DNA of 64,000 nt from JBMOKU01 sp049324315 (GCA_049324315.1 JBMOKU010000055.1:1-64000); one strand, 5' to 3'. Shown: positions 50,813 through 60,455, numbered from the stretch's first letter. Notes: generated from the sequence alone by a model not told the origin. Numbers and translations are program-made.

Positions 50813-52525
50813 TTATACTTTAAACTTTTGAATCATCGAATTCAACTTTTCTGCTAGTTCTGCTTGGACTTGAGATACTTTTGCCACTTCTTCAACAGCT
50901 TCTGTTACTTGAGAGACATTGCTGGATATCTCTTGAGAGCTGGCAGTGGTTTCTTCTGAGGTTGCTGAAACAGATTCAATGGCTGCACTCACTTGTTCAA
51001 TGGTCGCTGCAATATTCATTACGTGGCTGTTAAAATTATCGATTAGAGAGCGAATGAATTCTGCATCTTTCTCATATTGAATACCGGTATTGACAAGAAC
51101 CTCATAATCCTTCGATACCTTCTCATCAATGAACTGCAATATCTCACTAGAGTTATCCGATAAATTACTAAACGCTTTATAGACTTGTTGAATCACCGAT
51201 TGAATATTTCCGACCGTCTTAGAAGATTCTTCCGCCAGTTTCCGTACCTCTTCTGCTACTACCGCAAATCCTCTGCCATGTTCTCCTGCCCTTGCAGCTT
51301 CAATAGCTGCATTCAAAGCCAGTAGATTAATTTGCTCTGAAATTGTTGAGATTCCTGTAGCCATAGCTTCTATTTCTTTGACAACCTCACCATCTTTGAT
51401 TGCCTGTTTAATTTTAATTTGCTTTTCACTATACACTTTCTCAGCATCTTCCTTAGAGCTTTCTGCATTGGACTTCATATTCTCAGCACGCCGCTGTATT
51501 TCCATAGCTGCTATACTACCCTCTTTTGACTGTTTAACCAAATCATTAGAGGTTATGGAGACCTCCTGTGAAGAAGCATTGATTTCCTCCAGTGCAGTAC
51601 TGGTATCTTCAGTCCCTCTAGATATCCCTTCCGTTGCTGAATCAATATTTTGCATTTGTGCCAATACCTCTTCTGCCGTTGCTGATAATTGCTGGCTGGC
51701 TGCACTCATATCCGATGAATTGGCAATGATTTCCTTAATCAAATTTTGCATATTTACAACTGCTTTATTTAAAGCTTCCGTTAATACTCCCGTTTCATCC
51801 TTTGAGAGAACCTCCATTTGCTTGGTTAAATCACCATTTCCAAAGGCTTCAGCAAAGGCAACACTTCTTTTAAGAGGCGCTGTGATTACTCTCGTCAAGA
51901 GAGTACCGCTTACTATGGCAATCATTAAAGCAAAGCCTATAAGAATAATCATGAGCCTAACGGATTTTGTATAAGTGATGTCTGATTTAGTATACACGTC
52001 AGCAGCAAGTTCTTTATTTAATTCTATTAAATTATCCAGTGAATCCTGAGTCTTGTTGCCAATACGAATCACATCTCCATAGACAAGTTTTGCTCCCTCG
52101 TAGTTATCATCTTTTAATATGTTTATGTATCGATCTTGATATTGACGATATTCAGTCAGATTTTGTTGGAATTGTTCTAACAAATTTCTCTCCTCATCGG
52201 TAATATCGCTATCTGCATATTGTTTAATCAGCTGGTTATTCTCTTCTCGACGCAATTGAATCATATTCATTGCTTCAGTAACTCTCTCATTGTTATTGTA
52301 AGTTAGCAATTCAGCCAATTCCAATCGAATTGCCAGTACATTTTTTCTAACATCAGCAATATGGATAATGGGCTCCAGGCGATTAGTATAGATAGAATTT
52401 ACACCATCATTTATAATTTTCATATTAACAGTACCCATAAACCCCACAAGTCCAATAAGTAAAACCATCATAAGAAAAGCTATAATGATCTTCGTCCCAA
52501 TCTTTAGATTCTTATACCATTTCAT
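50813..52525 (-). CDS. Methyl-accepting chemotaxis protein with 4-helix-bundle sensor
   Basis: About 570 aa from ATG 52525 behind GGGGGCTGGAG. Helix 1 is IIIAFLMMVLLIGLVGFMGT; the extracytoplasmic part (about 32-190) looks like a 4HB_MCP sensor (RKNVLAIRLELAELLTYNNN). Helix 2 is LMIILIGFALMIAIVSGTLL, followed by HAMP and a signalling domain with the tip NLLALNAAIEAARAGEHGRG. Its transcript begins with a structured leader that ends in a terminator, so expression may respond to a ligand. Confidence 0.93.
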   Translation of the reverse strand: MKWYKNLKIGTKIIIAFLMMVLLIGLVGFMGTVNMKIINDGVNSIYTNRLEPIIHIADVRKNVLAIRLELAELLTYNNNERVTEAMNMIQLRREENNQLIKQYADSDITDEERNLLEQFQQNLTEYRQYQDRYINILKDDNYEGAKLVYGDVIRIGNKTQDSLDNLIELNKELAADVYTKSDITYTKSVRLMIILIGFALMIAIVSGTLLTRVITAPLKRSVAFAEAFGNGDLTKQMEVLSKDETGVLTEALNKAVVNMQNLIKEIIANSSDMSAASQQLSATAEEVLAQMQNIDSATEGISRGTEDTSTALEEINASSQEVSITSNDLVKQSKEGSIAAMEIQRRAENMKSNAESSKEDAEKVYSEKQIKIKQAIKDGEVVKEIEAMATGISTISEQINLLALNAAIEAARAGEHGRGFAVVAEEVRKLAEESSKTVGNIQSVIQQVYKAFSNLSDNSSEILQFIDEKVSKDYEVLVNTGIQYEKDAEFIRSLIDNFNSHVMNIAATIEQVSAAIESVSATSEETTASSQEISSNVSQVTEAVEEVAKVSQVQAELAEKLNSMIQKFKV

Positions 52526-52670
52526 TTGCTCCAGCCCCCTTCTTTTCTGATATGAAATAATAAGATGCATATAATCCATTGTTTTCCCGTGCGCACAGTG
52601 TAATCTTACAAGAGCTACTTAGATAAATGCCGTTATCTATCACCTCACTTTAGGAAATGTAAAGAAAACA

Positions 52671-52790
52671 AAAAAACCAAAACAACAACGAAGCATTCTT
52701 CATCGCCATTTTGGTTTACTTCCAGCCAAAACGATCACAGCTACGGCAACGTCCTTCTTTCCGTCGAACCAGCTATTATTCAATTTGAAA
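52671..52790 (-). promoter_or_regulatory. Structured leader with intrinsic terminator before chemoreceptor
   Basis: In RNA order a helix AGCT...ACGG / CCGT-AGCT (about 52738-52774) with an enclosed GAAAGAAGGACGTTG loop is followed by an alternate TTTTGG / CCAAAA pairing. A long terminator stem then follows, AACCAAAA + CGATGAAG / CTTCGTTG + TTTTGGTT (about 52676-52716), and a T-run. The design is that of a riboswitch or attenuator; no known class was recognised. Confidence 0.55.
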
Positions 52791-52860
52791 ACTAACTCGT
52801 GCTATTTTTATTTACAAAATTCATCTTTGTTGCAATTTTCGACACCATGTCTTATTTTTA

Positions 52861-52889
52861 ATTTTACATAATCTGCATATTGATGTCAA
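52861..52889 (-). promoter_or_regulatory. Sigma-A promoter of the leader-controlled chemoreceptor
   Basis: TTGACA (52884-52889) and TAAAAT (52861-52866) with a 17-bp spacer, about 70 bp before the structured leader. Confidence 0.8.
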
Positions 52890-53127
52890 CGTTCTCTTAT
52901 CTGTCTATGATTCCATCTTTTATAGCTTATACATTCATAACTATTTCCAGGGTATACTATTACCATTATTATAACGAACAGGTGATTTGAATTCTGTGAT
53001 TTCGGTCACATTATCATAACATGTGATTTTTATATTTTAATCGCTTTAATGAGCAGATATTATATGTTATCATATATTTTGCCAGTACAAATTAATGAAA
53101 TAAATAGGGGAAGAGGGGAATCCGCCC

Positions 53128-53586
53128 ATGAAACCAAAAAAGTGTCTTTTTTTATTATGTATCATTATATTTCTATCTTCTGCAACTGCTTGCCAAACCG
53201 CTCTAAATAAGACACCGGAAGAAACCGTAAGAAACTTTATCAAAGCAGGTACACAAGGAGATGCGGAAACCTTTAGAGAACTCCTAGATTTGCCTGATGA
53301 GAATGATGCTTTTATCAAAGCTTATATGAAGAACTATACGGATATCGCACAAAAAGAAGAATTCAAGCTTGAAGATATAGCCATTCGCGTCATTCCAGAG
53401 GAGGAATTTGCAGAAGGAATCTTGGAAGAAATGGAAAATCAGCAAGGATTTGAGCCTGTCATCGTTGAAGTTACCAAGTTTGATGAGGCTCCACTATTAT
53501 TCTTACTGCAAAATGCGGATCAAAAATACTACATCAAAAACGTTGATACGAAAGAAAGATATCAAGATATTTTTAAGGCAGAATAA
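53128..53586 (+). CDS. Small lipoprotein (DUF4878-like)
   Basis: 152 aa with a lipoprotein signal (CLFLLCIIIFLSSATAC, Cys at about 22) and a compact alpha+beta domain beginning TPEETVRNFIKAGTQGDAET, like the NTF2-like DUF4878 family. A final strand region (KYYIKNVDTKERY) supports that fold. It should sit on the outer membrane face. Function unknown; it converges on murR. Confidence 0.75.
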   Translation: MKPKKCLFLLCIIIFLSSATACQTALNKTPEETVRNFIKAGTQGDAETFRELLDLPDENDAFIKAYMKNYTDIAQKEEFKLEDIAIRVIPEEEFAEGILEEMENQQGFEPVIVEVTKFDEAPLLFLLQNADQKYYIKNVDTKERYQDIFKAE

Positions 53587-53612
53587 AAGAGTAGGATCGT
53601 CGCCTACTCTTT
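53587..53612. terminator. Bidirectional terminator between lipoprotein gene and murR
   Basis: AAAGAGTAGG / CCTACTCTTT with a short loop; T-runs follow weakly on both strands. Confidence 0.75.
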
Positions 53613-53623
53613 CCAATTTTCCA

Positions 53624-54475
53624 CTATTTTAGTTTCAGATCTTCAACGATTTTCCGTGTATCTTGAATATATTTGGAAACCAATCCAAAGTCTTGTTTTG
53701 CCACTCCTACAAATAACACATCAACAGCCATGAGCTGCGCAATTCTCGATGAGATCGCTCCTACTCTGATATTCTGTTCCAGACCTGCTACAAATATATT
53801 AATGTCTGAAATTTCACTGAGAGGGTTGTTTCCATACTTTGTTATTGAAATGGTCGTTGCTCCTTTTTCCTTTGCAGTCTCAATTGCCTTATAAGTCTCC
53901 AGTGTCCTTCCACTGTAGGAAATACCAATAGCCACATCATCCTTCCCAATATGAACGGAGGAGGCAAGCTGCGTATGACTATCTAAATACATACTGGCAT
54001 TTTTCTTAATTCTCATAAGTTTATACTGAAAATCCATTGCCACCAATCCTGAAGCGCCTACACCGTACAGATAGATAACTTTTCCCTTTGTAATCGCTCT
54101 GATTGCCTTCTCTACTTGATCTGTATCCATAAGTTTTATGGTATTTTCAATTACCTTAATGTTTTCATAGGAAATTTTTTTCATAATCTCTTCTACAGTA
54201 TCGTAAATCGTTATATCCTCATAAACAACTTCCTTATCACCTTCGCTTTGTGTTACATCTTTTACTAGATCAATTTTAAACTCTTGAAATCCATCATAAC
54301 CAATTTTCTGACAAAAACGTACGATACTGGCGGCGCTTGTCTGTGACAGTTCGGCCAGGCTATGAATGGATAAATTGAAAATTTCACTGGCATGCTCAAG
54401 AATATAACTTGCAAGCTTACTTTCAGATTGGGTAAATTCTTCTTTTCGCTCCTTAATTTTTAGTATAATGCTCAT
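53624..54475 (-). CDS. murR: MurR/RpiR-family transcriptional regulator
   Basis: The 283-aa protein has an RpiR-type HTH (about 1-75; LAELSQTSAASIVRFCQKIG) and a SIS sugar-phosphate domain (about 120-255; KVIYLYGVGASGLVAMDFQY, VAIGISYSGRTLETYKAIET). In MurNAc operons MurR senses MurNAc-6-phosphate and represses murQP. It is the last gene and overlaps mupG by 4 nt. It probably acts at the repeated sites before murQ. Confidence 0.92.
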   Translation of the reverse strand: MSIILKIKERKEEFTQSESKLASYILEHASEIFNLSIHSLAELSQTSAASIVRFCQKIGYDGFQEFKIDLVKDVTQSEGDKEVVYEDITIYDTVEEIMKKISYENIKVIENTIKLMDTDQVEKAIRAITKGKVIYLYGVGASGLVAMDFQYKLMRIKKNASMYLDSHTQLASSVHIGKDDVAIGISYSGRTLETYKAIETAKEKGATTISITKYGNNPLSEISDINIFVAGLEQNIRVGAISSRIAQLMAVDVLFVGVAKQDFGLVSKYIQDTRKIVEDLKLK

Positions 54476-55521
54476 GCTTCATCCTCCATAAAATCAAACG
54501 CAAATCTTTCTCCAGGTTTTAGAAGCTCAATCAAAACACCTGCACTCCGTGCGTCAGCCGCTACGTTTACGCGGTGATCCCGGGGTAATGTTTTTCTGAG
54601 TATTTGCAGTTCTCCTTCGTATCGTTTGTACTCTCTATTATCTATTGTGACACAATATTGATATCTTTCCAAGTTATTATTTGGCATAATTGTATCGTCC
54701 TTCATGATTCTGGATTCTTGTGACCTAATCACATATTCCCCCGGATCTGTCCGATTGGTGTGTGTAAAGCATAATAACCGTTTTTCTGCCTCACTCATAT
54801 TCTTTTCCGTTATGATCGGTATCATCATGACATCTTTTTCTATCTTACTCAGTTTCTGCAGCTCTGCGTTCGAAGCTTTAGCATCCCCAACGAATACGAT
54901 ATCGGTTCCTAATCGTAAAAGATGCTGCGTAGAAATCAACGGATGAAGTGAACGATGTTTTTCCAGCGTAGGCAAACCTTCGTGTATTGGTCCCCTCCTT
55001 TTATGGGTAGAAGGTACAAACGCCATAGTTTTAAGGCCATATTCCCTAAATACCTTGTTCCTTTCAACAAGTAATTCTTCCGATATTCCCGTATCCTTTC
55101 TGGGATAATAGTTATGGCAAGTATTTATTTTTGATAGATTCCCTCCGCAGCGAATGATATATTCAAGGTCTTCCTTATTTAACGTGCTTGCATTCAAGGT
55201 GACATTAAAATCATATTTTTGTGTTATAGCAGCGATCTCTTGGAAGCTGAATCCAAAGTCTAATCTCAAAGAATCAATCCTATATTGTTTGATTTGAATA
55301 TCATCAAAATATTTTTTTGATATGTCCATCATTACATGCATCCCCAGCATATTTGCTTCCTTTAGCAGTATTGATAAATCATCTTTGTATGATTCTCTGG
55401 CTTCGGGTATATGACTGGAGGTAAATAAATGCTTGATACCACAGCGACTTGCTTCATGCATATAGTAGAGATTCTCCTCTAAACCGGTTTCCATACCGAC
55501 AAATACTGAAATGCCTATCAT
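54472..55521 (-). CDS. mupG: MupG-family 6-phospho-N-acetylmuramidase
   Basis: The 349-aa DUF871 protein has an N-terminal TIM barrel (GISVFVGMETGLEENLYYMH, MGLKTMAFV-type strands) and a C-terminal cyclophilin-like domain (RFAFDFMEDEA). MupG in S. aureus releases MurNAc-6P from MurNAc-6P-GlcNAc made by the PTS. It sits between murP and murR, the same order as in Staphylococcus, so its role in this operon is well supported. Confidence 0.9.
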   Translation of the reverse strand: MIGISVFVGMETGLEENLYYMHEASRCGIKHLFTSSHIPEARESYKDDLSILLKEANMLGMHVMMDISKKYFDDIQIKQYRIDSLRLDFGFSFQEIAAITQKYDFNVTLNASTLNKEDLEYIIRCGGNLSKINTCHNYYPRKDTGISEELLVERNKVFREYGLKTMAFVPSTHKRRGPIHEGLPTLEKHRSLHPLISTQHLLRLGTDIVFVGDAKASNAELQKLSKIEKDVMMIPIITEKNMSEAEKRLLCFTHTNRTDPGEYVIRSQESRIMKDDTIMPNNNLERYQYCVTIDNREYKRYEGELQILRKTLPRDHRVNVAADARSAGVLIELLKPGERFAFDFMEDEA

Positions 55522-55619
55522 GCTGATGGCCCCTCTCTTTCAATCATTCTATAGTAAATCCACTTGTTTGATTATTTGCTATAGCTTGATTCAGTTTTAG
55601 ATATCCCTTAATGCAAGAC

Positions 55620-55647
55620 AAGCTGTTATGCAAATGACATAACAGCC
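55620..55647 (-). other. Intercistronic hairpin between murP and mupG
   Basis: AGGCTGTTATG / CATAACAGCTT stem without a strong T-run, in the 140-nt gap. It may reduce or stabilise downstream expression. Confidence 0.5.
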
Positions 55648-55663
55648 TATCCTCATAAAATAT

Positions 55664-57022
55664 CTATTCTTCATGGTTTTCCGGGTCTTTGAAACCTAAA
55701 AGGTACGTTGCTGCGAATCCTCCAATATATGCTGACAATACACCCAGCAGATAAAGAAGGATCTGATTCGATTGGATCAATGACGCCAGTGGAAGCCCGG
55801 ATAGTCCCATACTAATGGCACCTACTTTAAATACTGCAATGACTGCACCACCCACCGCGCCACCTAGGCATGCTCCGATAAAAGGTTTTCCTAAAGGTAA
55901 CGTAACACCATAAATAAGGGGTTCTCCGATACCTAATATACCTACAGGTAACGCACTGGCGATGGTCCTTTTCATTCTATGATTCTTCGTCTTAACATAA
56001 ACCGCAACAGCGGCTCCCACTTGACCACAGCCTGCCATAGCAAGTATGGGCAGTAAAGTATTTACACCGGTTTTCGCCAGTAAGTCTGCATGTATCGGTG
56101 TAAGTCCCTGATGAAGACCTGTCATGACTAATGGTAAGAAAGTTCCTGCAAGAAGTGCCCCAACAATCAAACCTCCTTTTTCAATGGCATTCGTCACAAC
56201 TGCTCCTATGCTATCTGAAATGAATCCTCCTACCGGTTGTAATACAATAACTGCTGCTATCCCTGCTACAAGCACTGTAAGCAGCGGCGTAACAATCAAA
56301 TCCAGGGCTTCTGGAATCATAGCCCTCAGTTTTCTCTCTACGAAAGATGCAAAGATTGCTACTAATAATACTGCAATAATACCACCACGGCCCGGTACAA
56401 GATTCTTTCCTAATAATACGATATCTGCAAGCCCGGGAGAAATAAGGATACCCGCCATAAGGCCTCCAATGGCAGGAGAACCGCCAAACTCTTTTGCAGC
56501 ATTCATACCAACCATAATTGCCATATATGCAAAAATAGCCGCAGAAAAAATTCCTAATAATCCCGTAATGTTGGCATCTGATATCAGCGCAAATTTCTTT
56601 ACAATATTATTGATGCCCATTATTAGTCCAGAACCGATAAATGCAGGAATCAAAGGTATAAAAATATTGGCTATTTTTTTCAGTAAATCGCTCATAGGTG
56701 CTTTATATTTTGCTTTAACCTGCTCTTTCACAGCCGCTGAATTTCCGAATTCTAATTCCGTTTCATGAACGCCTGTGATCTGGCTTAACATATTCGCTAC
56801 CTTTGAAGCAGTTCCAGGTCCAACAACAATTTGAATTTGATCGTTTGATTTCACGACACCCATTATTCCAAAGGACCCCTCAAGCTTAGACTTGTCATAT
56901 TGTGCGTAGTCTTTTAAGGTAACTCTTACTCTCGTCATGCAGTTGGTAATACTTTGGATATTTTTTTCCCCTCCTAATCCGGTAAGGATGCCTTCAGAGA
57001 TTTTTTTAACCTTTTCACTCAC
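55664..57022 (-). CDS. murP: PTS EIIBC for N-acetylmuramic acid (MurP)
   Basis: The 452-aa protein starts with an EIIB domain (SITNCMTRVRVTLKDYAQYD, phosphorylated Cys about residue 27) and continues into an EIIC membrane domain with about ten helices (IPLIPAFIGSGLIMGINNIV, GVTLPLGKPFIGACLGGAVG). No EIIA domain is present, as in E. coli MurP and many sucrose-class permeases. It takes up MurNAc or a MurNAc-GlcNAc disaccharide and phosphorylates it. Confidence 0.92.
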   Translation of the reverse strand: MSEKVKKISEGILTGLGGEKNIQSITNCMTRVRVTLKDYAQYDKSKLEGSFGIMGVVKSNDQIQIVVGPGTASKVANMLSQITGVHETELEFGNSAAVKEQVKAKYKAPMSDLLKKIANIFIPLIPAFIGSGLIMGINNIVKKFALISDANITGLLGIFSAAIFAYMAIMVGMNAAKEFGGSPAIGGLMAGILISPGLADIVLLGKNLVPGRGGIIAVLLVAIFASFVERKLRAMIPEALDLIVTPLLTVLVAGIAAVIVLQPVGGFISDSIGAVVTNAIEKGGLIVGALLAGTFLPLVMTGLHQGLTPIHADLLAKTGVNTLLPILAMAGCGQVGAAVAVYVKTKNHRMKRTIASALPVGILGIGEPLIYGVTLPLGKPFIGACLGGAVGGAVIAVFKVGAISMGLSGLPLASLIQSNQILLYLLGVLSAYIGGFAATYLLGFKDPENHEE

Positions 57023-57073
57023 TTTACGTTCCCCCTTTTGATATTATATTTGTCTCATAACATTTTCATTCTG

Positions 57074-57988
57074 TTACGCATGGGCTTCCAAGCTTTCAAT
57101 AGCTTCATGCAGCCGCCCTTTATATTCTTTTAGTACCTCTCTGCCTGCTTCTAAGTCTAGATCGGTTTCTATAAGAAATATGGCCAGCTTCACATCATAT
57201 TTGGTCTGTTCCAGTGTCTCTACAGTTTTTTCTAAACTGGCTCCTGTGGCCTGCATGACAATCCTTTTGCATCGCTCTACAAGTTTTAAATTTAACGGCT
57301 GTACGTCTACCATGAGATTTCCATAGACTTTTCCTAGTTTTACCATGGCGGCTGTTGTTAGCATATTGAGCACCATTTTTTGCGCTGTCCCTGCCTTCAT
57401 TCTAGTAGACCCTGCAATCACTTCCGGTCCAACTACAGGTGCTATGGAGATTTTCGCGGTCTTCGCTATCTCCGAATCCGGGTTGCATGTAACCCCAATG
57501 GTTACTACACCTATTTCGTTGGCATATTGGAGTCCGCCTATCACGTAAGGTGTTCTTCCGCTGGCAGCTATACCTACCAGTATATCTTTTGTATCTAATT
57601 GAATGCTTTTTAGCAATGTAACAGCTTCACCCATGTCGTCTTCTGAACCTTCCACAGAGCGCCATATGGCTTCTCGCCCTCCGGCAATATAACCCTGAAT
57701 CATCTCGGGATCTACACCAAAAGTTGGAGGACATTCTGAGGCATCCAATATCCCCAACCTTCCACTGGTACCAGCTCCAATATAGATTAACCTTCCCCCT
57801 TCTTCTAGTTTTTTCGTTATCTCATCCACTGCTAAGGCCACGCTCTCTAACTCTTTTTCAACAGCCTTTGCAACTTTTTGGTCTTCCTCATTAATCATTC
57901 TTAACATTTCCAGCGTTGAAACCCGATCAATTTCTTCTGTGGATTCATTTCTCGATTCTGTAATTAATTTGCTCAGATTGATTTCCAA
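57074..57988 (-). CDS. murQ: N-acetylmuramic acid 6-phosphate etherase
   Basis: About 304 aa from TTG 57988, behind GAGGTGAT; the upstream ATG at 58036 lacks a site. The SIS fold carries RLIYIGAGTSGRLGILDASE, GREAIWRSVEGSEDDMGEAV, VGIAASGRTPYVIGGLQYAN and GSTRMKAGTAQKMVLNMLTT. It splits MurNAc-6P into GlcNAc-6P and lactate. As first gene of the operon it is directly behind the promoter with the repeated sites. Confidence 0.95.
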   Translation of the reverse strand: MEINLSKLITESRNESTEEIDRVSTLEMLRMINEEDQKVAKAVEKELESVALAVDEITKKLEEGGRLIYIGAGTSGRLGILDASECPPTFGVDPEMIQGYIAGGREAIWRSVEGSEDDMGEAVTLLKSIQLDTKDILVGIAASGRTPYVIGGLQYANEIGVVTIGVTCNPDSEIAKTAKISIAPVVGPEVIAGSTRMKAGTAQKMVLNMLTTAAMVKLGKVYGNLMVDVQPLNLKLVERCKRIVMQATGASLEKTVETLEQTKYDVKLAIFLIETDLDLEAGREVLKEYKGRLHEAIESLEAHA

Positions 57989-58024
57989 ATTTATCACCTC
58001 AGTTGAAATATTCTGTATATTTAA

Positions 58025-58085
58025 ATAGTAACACATCAGGAATTTTATTTCAATGATTATTTTGTTTTATGTAATTTTATTTCAC
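58025..58085 (-). promoter_or_regulatory. murQ promoter with two MurR-like operator repeats
   Basis: TTGAAA (58048-58053) and TACTAT (58025-58030) with a 17-bp spacer form the promoter. Two near-identical 15-bp sites, GGAATTTTATTTCAA (58039-58053) and GTAATTTTATTTCAC (58071-58085), are 32 bp apart, about three DNA turns. One overlaps the -35 element. They resemble RpiR/MurR binding sites. Confidence 0.75.
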
Positions 58086-58190
58086 ATTTTGTCAAAATTA
58101 CGATCATGTATATAAAATTCAAAAAAGATGTTAAGAAGATCACGAAAAGGGTAAATTAATAGTAACAAGTTAAAGTAGGGGGGAAAAGCT

Positions 58191-59009
58191 ATGAAATTTA
58201 CTAGACTGATTGAAGAAATGAGAACCATTCGTGATTATAAGAAAGAATTGGTAAATCCAGATTTTATTAAAGAAGTCTTAGATTCAGGAACGATAGCTAA
58301 AGGTTTTTGGAAAGATACCCAAACATCTATCCGACTCATCGAAAACGGTAAAGAAATGTATGATGAATTATCCGGAAAGGCAGGCTACAACGGTAAAATG
58401 ATTGAAGCCCCACATTATTTGGTCATTTCGTCGAAAGTATCCCCAGGGCATATTGAAAGTGGCGGATATATTATGGAATGGATGCGGTTGAAAGCCTGGG
58501 AGCTAGGTCTGGGAACCTGCTGGCTAAGTGTTGAAAACACCGAAACATTGCATAAGAAGCTTAATTTAGGTAATGATGAAGTCATTACTGCCTTTGCATC
58601 CATCGGATATCCCTATACGGGCATCTTTAAGAAGGATTTATCACATACAAGCAGTAGGCTAGGCATAGAGGATATCATCTCTCTGGAAACATGGGGTAAA
58701 CCTTGCAGTATCGAATATCTGAATACACGGGGAATGACAAATATTTTCTATTATGCTAGACTTGCACCCTCCTGGAGAAACAAGCAGCCATGGCATTTCA
58801 TCATTGATAATGATAAAATACTCTTGATTATGAATCAAATGGAAAAAGAAAATATGCTGGTTGACGCAGGGATCATCATGCTGTATTTTGAAAAGGCTGC
58901 TCATGAAGAAGGTATATTAGGCAGCTGGAAATTAGAAACGAGTGATGATATGATTCATCAATATGCTATACCTCATACCCACTATTTAATTGGCTATTAT
59001 CAAATATAA
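58191..59009 (+). CDS. Nitroreductase-like protein (TM1586 type)
   Basis: The 272-aa protein starts behind GGGGGGAAAAGCT. It has two nitroreductase-like halves: RTIRDYKKELVNPDFIKEVL, YIMEWMRLKAWELGLGTCWL, then YYARLAPSWRNKQPWHFIID. This arrangement, a tandem or swapped FMN fold, matches the TM1586-type family. It likely binds FMN and reduces an unknown substrate. Single gene. Confidence 0.82.
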   Translation: MKFTRLIEEMRTIRDYKKELVNPDFIKEVLDSGTIAKGFWKDTQTSIRLIENGKEMYDELSGKAGYNGKMIEAPHYLVISSKVSPGHIESGGYIMEWMRLKAWELGLGTCWLSVENTETLHKKLNLGNDEVITAFASIGYPYTGIFKKDLSHTSSRLGIEDIISLETWGKPCSIEYLNTRGMTNIFYYARLAPSWRNKQPWHFIIDNDKILLIMNQMEKENMLVDAGIIMLYFEKAAHEEGILGSWKLETSDDMIHQYAIPHTHYLIGYYQI

Positions 59010-59076
59010 ATCAATGTAACTTTTTTATTTTGAAGAACATGATTATAGATCCTAAAAAATTTCTATTAAAAAAATT

Positions 59077-59107
59077 AAATCCCTCTAGGTTATAACCTGG
59101 AGGGATT
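59077..59107 (-). terminator. Terminator of the HD-GYP gene
   Basis: AATCCCTCCAGGTTA / TAACCTAGAGGGATT hairpin, then TAATTTTTTT on the minus strand. Confidence 0.85.
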
Positions 59108-60455
59108 CATTTGTTATAAACACTTTTTCAATTGCAATCCTTGCCACTTCAGGATGAAATTGTTTCCCCATTTCTCTTTTTATAATTTGGTTTGCCTTTT
59201 CTATGGGCAGAGCCTTTCGATAAGAGCGTTCTGATGTCATAGCATCAAAGGCATCTGCTATCTGAATGATATGAGCTTCTATTGGGATGTCATCACCCCG
59301 TAGAGCTAAAGGATATCCCGAACCATCGTAGTGCTCGTGATGTGCATACGTAAGTTCCTTAACTTTACTAAAGCCGCTGATTTTTTCCAGTATCTTCTTT
59401 GCATACTCCGGGTGTCTTTTCACGATTTCGTACTCAGCCTCCGTTAATTTTCCAGGCTTATTCAATATCTCAGATGGAATACCTATCTTTCCTATATCAT
59501 GAAGTAGTGAAGCTATTGAAATATGATTGATCTGCTCTTGAGCTAAATCCATTTCTTCGGCAATCCTGCAGCTATACTTCATGACACGCTGGCTATGCCC
59601 CTCGGTGTATACGTCCATAACTTCAATTGCTGAAACCAAAGCAGTCACGATGTCTTGATAGACTCTAGTTTCCTTCTCTTGAAAAACTCTTTGACTGTAA
59701 AACTCAGAAATTAGCTGGGCATAATACTTCAGCACTTTTTTCGATACGCTACTAAATCCTAGATTATTAAAATTCTCCAGGCATATGATTCCAATATGCT
59801 CCCCTTCAATCTGAATGGGAGCATAGATCGATGAAAAATTTTCGTATGTACCAAGACTCTTAAAAACCTCAATGATTTCTTGTGAGAACTTCGTATCATC
59901 CCGCTTAGACACAAAAACTTCATAGGATTCGATACTATCTTTCACTGCGCACTCATAGCCTATAAATACCTCTTCCTTGGTAAAAGATAATTTTTTCAAA
60001 ATGTCAAAATCATATCCTTTACATAAGATAGGAACAAAGCGATCTCCATTCAATTCATAGAATGATCCTTTCTCCGCTTCAGGAATTAGCTCAAAGGCTG
60101 AATAAAATACCTTTTTAATAAAATCATTTTTACTAAGCTTTGATATATTTTCAAAAGCGTCTACAATAAGCTCAATCTTATTATAATCCAAGGCCTCCAT
60201 TCCATTTTGGATAGCTGAAGTATTTTGGATTACACGGGATGTTGCAGTACCATTGGTAGTGACACTAATTTTATCAAGATTATTTTCTATCTTGTAGATA
60301 CAAACTAAACTTCCGACACCATACACTATAGAACCTAACATCATAAAAATAATTCCTATCTTTTGATCCAAATAAGAAAAACATAAAAGCAAAAAAGCTG
60401 CATAGATAATAAATCCTGCTATTTGATTCGTAAAACCTCTTTTAAAAAATTTCAA
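59085..60455 (-). CDS. HD-GYP cyclic di-GMP phosphodiesterase
   Basis: The 456-aa protein has two N-terminal helices (IAGFIIYAAFLLLCFSYL, IIFMMLGSIVYGVGSLVCIY), a GAF-like sensor (about 110-255) and an HD-GYP domain: HSQRVMKYSCRIAEEMDL, LLHDIGKIGIPSEIL, HHEHYDGSGYPLALRGDDIP. All catalytic ligands are present. It should break cyclic di-GMP to GMP or pGpG, countering the cyclase at 7.5 kb. Confidence 0.93.
   Translation of the reverse strand: MKFFKRGFTNQIAGFIIYAAFLLLCFSYLDQKIGIIFMMLGSIVYGVGSLVCIYKIENNLDKISVTTNGTATSRVIQNTSAIQNGMEALDYNKIELIVDAFENISKLSKNDFIKKVFYSAFELIPEAEKGSFYELNGDRFVPILCKGYDFDILKKLSFTKEEVFIGYECAVKDSIESYEVFVSKRDDTKFSQEIIEVFKSLGTYENFSSIYAPIQIEGEHIGIICLENFNNLGFSSVSKKVLKYYAQLISEFYSQRVFQEKETRVYQDIVTALVSAIEVMDVYTEGHSQRVMKYSCRIAEEMDLAQEQINHISIASLLHDIGKIGIPSEILNKPGKLTEAEYEIVKRHPEYAKKILEKISGFSKVKELTYAHHEHYDGSGYPLALRGDDIPIEAHIIQIADAFDAMTSERSYRKALPIEKANQIIKREMGKQFHPEVARIAIEKVFITNESLQVIT

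Noticed and set aside
52671..52860. Cyclic di-GMP (GEMM) riboswitch
   Set aside because: The chemoreceptor context suggested it, but the conserved GEMM core sequences are not visible.
56124..56768. 214-aa plus-strand frame
   Set aside because: It is antisense to murP and rich in Pro/Ile/Ala as expected of a shadow of a membrane protein gene.
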